From the NCBI RefSeq assembly GCF_035653575.1, contig NZ_DASRBQ010000069.1, positions 1-64,000 on the forward strand: a stretch of DNA of 64,000 nucleotides. The letters run 5' to 3'. The stretch comes from Actinocrinis sp035653575 (GTDB taxonomy: Bacteria; Actinomycetota; Actinomycetes; Streptomycetales; Catenulisporaceae). Of this stretch, positions 61,592 through 64,000 are shown one piece after another. Below the pieces are notes generated by a model that had not been told where the DNA came from, made no database searches, and was given only the letters and a program-made list of their open reading frames with translations. The position numbers and the translations under genes were made by a program. Positions within the stretch are counted from its first letter, which is position 1; every line of letters starts with the position of its first letter.

Positions 61592-62123
61592 CGGCCGGTC
61601 CGAGGGCGGGAAATCAGGCGGTGCACAGGTCGGCATCGTCATGGGCTCGGACTCGGACTGGCCGGTGATGAGCGCGGCCGCCGAGGCGCTCGCCGAGTTC
61701 GAGGTCGAATACGAGGTGGACGTCGTCTCGGCGCACCGGATGCCGCAGACGATGATCGAGTACGGGCAGCGCGCCGCCTCGCGCGGTCTCAAGGCGATCA
61801 TCGCGGGAGCCGGAGGCGCCGCGCACCTGCCCGGGATGCTCGCGTCAGTCACGCCGCTGCCGGTGATCGGCGTGCCGGTGCCGCTGAAGTACCTGGACGG
61901 CATGGACTCGCTGCTGTCGATCGTGCAGATGCCCGCTGGCGTGCCGGTCGCGACGGTGTCGGTGGGCGGCGCGCGCAACGCCGGCCTGCTCGCGGTCAGG
62001 ATCCTGGCTGCGCACGACCCGCGGCTTCTGGCGGCGATGCGCGCGTTCCAGGACGACCTCGAGGCGCAGGCCCGGGCAAAGGGTGCCGTGCTGCGCGCGA
62101 AGCTCGCCGCCGACGAGAGTTAG
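61584..62123 (+). CDS. purE: 5-(carboxyamino)imidazole ribonucleotide mutase
   Basis: A 179-residue class I PurE that converts N5-CAIR to CAIR. VGIVMGSDSDWPVMSAAAEA, VVSAHRMPQTMIEYG, IAGAGGAAHLPGMLASVTPL and PVIGVPVPLKYLDGMDSLLS are diagnostic. The C-terminal VATVSVGGARNAGLLAVRIL is conserved. It is translationally coupled to purK by an 8-nt overlap. Its stop is only 3 bp from the stop of the convergent UDP-glucose dehydrogenase gene. Confidence 0.95.
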   Translation: MSSGRSEGGKSGGAQVGIVMGSDSDWPVMSAAAEALAEFEVEYEVDVVSAHRMPQTMIEYGQRAASRGLKAIIAGAGGAAHLPGMLASVTPLPVIGVPVPLKYLDGMDSLLSIVQMPAGVPVATVSVGGARNAGLLAVRILAAHDPRLLAAMRAFQDDLEAQARAKGAVLRAKLAADES

Positions 62124-62126
62124 GGC

Positions 62127-63458
62127 CTAGCCGACGACCGGGCGTCCGAGCGCGCGGTACGTCCAGCCCGCCTCATGCCAGCGCTGTGCCGCCAACGCGT
62201 TGCGGCCGTCCACGATCCGCCGCTGCGACGTGACCTTGCCGACCTCCTCCGGATCCAGCTCGCGGAACTCCTGCCACTCCGTCAGGTGCAGGATCACGTG
62301 TGCGCCGCGCGCCGCCTCCAGCGCCGAGTCCGCGTAGGCCAGCGTCGGGAACAGCTTGGCCGCGTTGTCGTTCGCCTTCGGGTCGTACACCGTCACCTGC
62401 GCTCCCTGCAGCAGGATCGACGCCGCCACGTTCAGCGCCGGCGAGTCGCGCACGTCGTCCGAGTTCGGCTTGAACGCCGCGCCCCACACCGCGACCCGCT
62501 TGCCGAGGAACGAGCCGTCGCACTGCTCGCGGGCCAGGTCCACCATGCGCACCCGGCGGCGCATATTGATCGCGTCGACCTCCTTGAGGAAGGCCAGCGC
62601 CTGGTCCACGCCCAGCTCTCCGGCGCGCGCCATGAACGCCCTGATGTCCTTCGGCAGGCAGCCGCCGCCGAAGCCGAGGCCGGGCACCAGGAACCTGCCG
62701 CCGATCCGCGCGTCGTAGGACAGCGCCTCGGACAGCTGCATCACGTCGCCGCCCGCCGCCTCGCAGACCTCCGCCATCGCGTTGATGAAGGAGATCTTGG
62801 TGGACAGGAACGCGTTCGCGGCGGCCTTCACCAGCTCGGCGGTGGCCAGGTCGGTGACCACCAGCGGCGTGCCGGCCTCGATCAGCGGCGCATAGACGTC
62901 CCGCAGCGCCGCCTCGGCATGCGCCGAGGCGACCCCGATCACCAGCCGGTCTGGCCGCAGCGTGTCCCCGACCGCGTAACCCTCGCGCAGGAACTCCGGG
63001 TTCCAGGCCACCTCCACGCCGGCGCCGGCCGGGGCCAGCTCCAGGAAGCGCTCGGTCAGCCGGACCGCCGTTCCCGCCGGAACCGTCGACTTGCCCGCGA
63101 TCACCGTCGGCTGGTCCAGATGCGGGGCCAGCCCGTCCACCACCGCCTCGACGTAGCGCAGGTCCGCCGCGTACTCGCCCTTGCGCTGCGGCGTGTTCAC
63201 GCAGATGAAGTGCACGTCGGCACCGAATCCGGCGACTTCGGCGTACGAGGTGGTGAAGCGGAGCCGGCCGCTCGCGACGTGCTTGGCCAGCAACTCGTCG
63301 AGCCCGGGCTCGTAAAACGGCACCGTGCCCGCGGTGAGCGCGGCGATCTTCTCCGCGTCCACGTCCATGCCCAGGACTTCATAGCCCAGCTCGGCCATAC
63401 AGGCCGCATGCGTGGCGCCGAGGTATCCGGTGCCGATCACGCTGATTCGTGCGGCCAC
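62127..63458 (-). CDS. UDP-glucose 6-dehydrogenase
   Basis: A 443-residue NAD-dependent enzyme that oxidises UDP-glucose to UDP-glucuronate in two steps. The Rossmann motif is ISVIGTGYLGATHAACMAEL and the acidic NAD-binding residue is in VLGMDVDAEKIAAL. The catalytic cysteine is in GLGFGGGCLPKDIRAFM. AWNPEFLREGYAVGDTLRPD and LVKAAANAFLSTKISFINAM are family signatures. VWGAAFKPNSDDVRDSPALN begins the C-terminal domain. It could feed cell-surface polysaccharide or uronic-acid-containing metabolites. Confidence 0.94.
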   Translation of the reverse strand: MAARISVIGTGYLGATHAACMAELGYEVLGMDVDAEKIAALTAGTVPFYEPGLDELLAKHVASGRLRFTTSYAEVAGFGADVHFICVNTPQRKGEYAADLRYVEAVVDGLAPHLDQPTVIAGKSTVPAGTAVRLTERFLELAPAGAGVEVAWNPEFLREGYAVGDTLRPDRLVIGVASAHAEAALRDVYAPLIEAGTPLVVTDLATAELVKAAANAFLSTKISFINAMAEVCEAAGGDVMQLSEALSYDARIGGRFLVPGLGFGGGCLPKDIRAFMARAGELGVDQALAFLKEVDAINMRRRVRMVDLAREQCDGSFLGKRVAVWGAAFKPNSDDVRDSPALNVAASILLQGAQVTVYDPKANDNAAKLFPTLAYADSALEAARGAHVILHLTEWQEFRELDPEEVGKVTSQRRIVDGRNALAAQRWHEAGWTYRALGRPVVG

Positions 63459-63594
63459 GTGCCGTCCCCTTCCGCTGCGAGCTTCTGCGCAACCGACCCT
63501 AACGCGTCAGCCGCCAATGACTGTGACTCGCGCCTCGCTGTAGTCGCGGTAGGCGGGGCTGGCGCGCCGCCTACCGGTGAGTAACAATGACGGG

Positions 63595-64000
63595 GTGACC
63601 CAGGACCAGGACTTCGACCTCTTCACCGTCCGCGAGGAGCACGAGCTGCTGCGCGAGTCGGTGCGCTCTCTCGTCGAGACGAAGATCGCGCCGTACGCGG
63701 CCGCCGTGGACGAGGAGGCGCGCTACCCGCAGGAGGCGCACGACGCGCTGCACGCCGCGGACATGCACGCCATCCACATCCCGGAGCAGTACGGCGGCGC
63801 CGGGGCGGACGCCCTGGCGACCTGCATCGTCATCGAGGAGATCGCGCGCGCCTGCGTGTCCTCCTCGCTCATCCCGGCGGTCAACAAGCTGGGCACGATG
63901 CCGCTGATCCTGTCCGGGTCCGAGGAGCTGAAGCAGAAGTACCTGCGTCCGGTCGCCGAGGGCCGCTCGACCTTCTCCTACGCCCTCTCCGAGCCCGAGG
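63595..64000 (+). CDS. Acyl-CoA dehydrogenase (partial, runs off the right edge)
   Basis: A GTG at 63595 opens VTQDQDFDLFTVREEHELLR, and the frame continues to the window edge (about 135 residues). LLRESVRSLVETKIAPYAAA, IHIPEQYGGAGADALATCIV and the truncated FSYALSEPE match the N-terminal and flavin-binding parts of acyl-CoA dehydrogenases. An ATG nearby (63578) is out of frame and stops. Substrate and C-terminal catalytic base are outside the window. Confidence 0.88.
   Translation, partial: MTQDQDFDLFTVREEHELLRESVRSLVETKIAPYAAAVDEEARYPQEAHDALHAADMHAIHIPEQYGGAGADALATCIVIEEIARACVSSSLIPAVNKLGTMPLILSGSEELKQKYLRPVAEGRSTFSYALSEPE

Overview
The window is very GC-rich, densely coding DNA with many GTG starts. 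It carries several actinobacterial hallmarks: a metG-tatD-rpf-rsmA(ksgA)-ispE block, a Pmt protein mannosyltransferase divergent from rsmI, DasR-type operators in front of a chitinase, and many secreted polysaccharide hydrolases. I read it as chromosome of a soil-type, probably mycelial actinomycete (Streptomyces-like or Catenulisporales-like). The phylum is firm; the genus is a guess.

Layout. 1-1.2 kb: an ECF41/SigJ-type sigma factor (cut by the left edge) divergent from an AhpD-like gene. 1.4-6.6 kb: a small unknown protein, a polytopic membrane protein and a large secreted beta-helix/PKD protein. 6.7-10.7 kb (minus strand): ApbE flavin transferase, a cytochrome b561-like membrane protein and a two-component system. 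10.9-12.8 kb: a DinB-like gene and a GH19 chitinase with two DasR-type palindromes. 12.9-17.3 kb: TetR divergent from an acyl-CoA dehydrogenase/thiolase/SDR/MaoC operon. 17.4-28.5 kb: a GH3 glycosidase divergent from a five-gene sugar operon (Tat lipoprotein binding protein, two permeases, GH74 xyloglucanase, GH42 beta-galactosidase). 28.6-30.0 kb: GNAT, AraC and VOC genes. 30.1-32.9 kb: a second secreted beta-helix/PKD protein. 33.0-42.6 kb: housekeeping block. 42.9-45.3 kb: two lipoproteins and a secreted HEYAE protein. 45.8-48.9 kb: LacI-type regulator plus GH31 alpha-xylosidase-like enzyme. 49.0-60.1 kb: ABC-F ATPase, tandem-HTH LuxR protein, fdhD, cold-shock gene, heterodimeric ABC exporter, second two-component system, GtrA. 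60.4-64 kb: purK-purE, UDP-glucose dehydrogenase and the start of an acyl-CoA dehydrogenase.

The main result is a putative xyloglucan-utilisation system split over two loci about 17 kb apart. GH74 would cut the backbone outside the cell. The ABC importer would take up the oligosaccharides. GH31, GH42 and GH3, none with a signal peptide, would remove xylose, galactose and glucose in the cytoplasm. The loci are tied together by a 14-bp palindrome (TCGAAGCGCTTCGA). I found its core four times: twice in the GH3/binding-protein divergent spacer and twice upstream of the LacI-type gene that precedes GH31. This points to one autoregulated regulon.

Other points of interest are the chitinase DasR sites, a lipoprotein gene whose only start that fits is ATC, a LuxR-type protein made of two tandem HTH domains, an asymmetric ABC exporter, and two paralogous secreted proteins with three C-terminal repeats each. 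I saw no tRNA, rRNA, CRISPR array, insertion sequence or phage gene.
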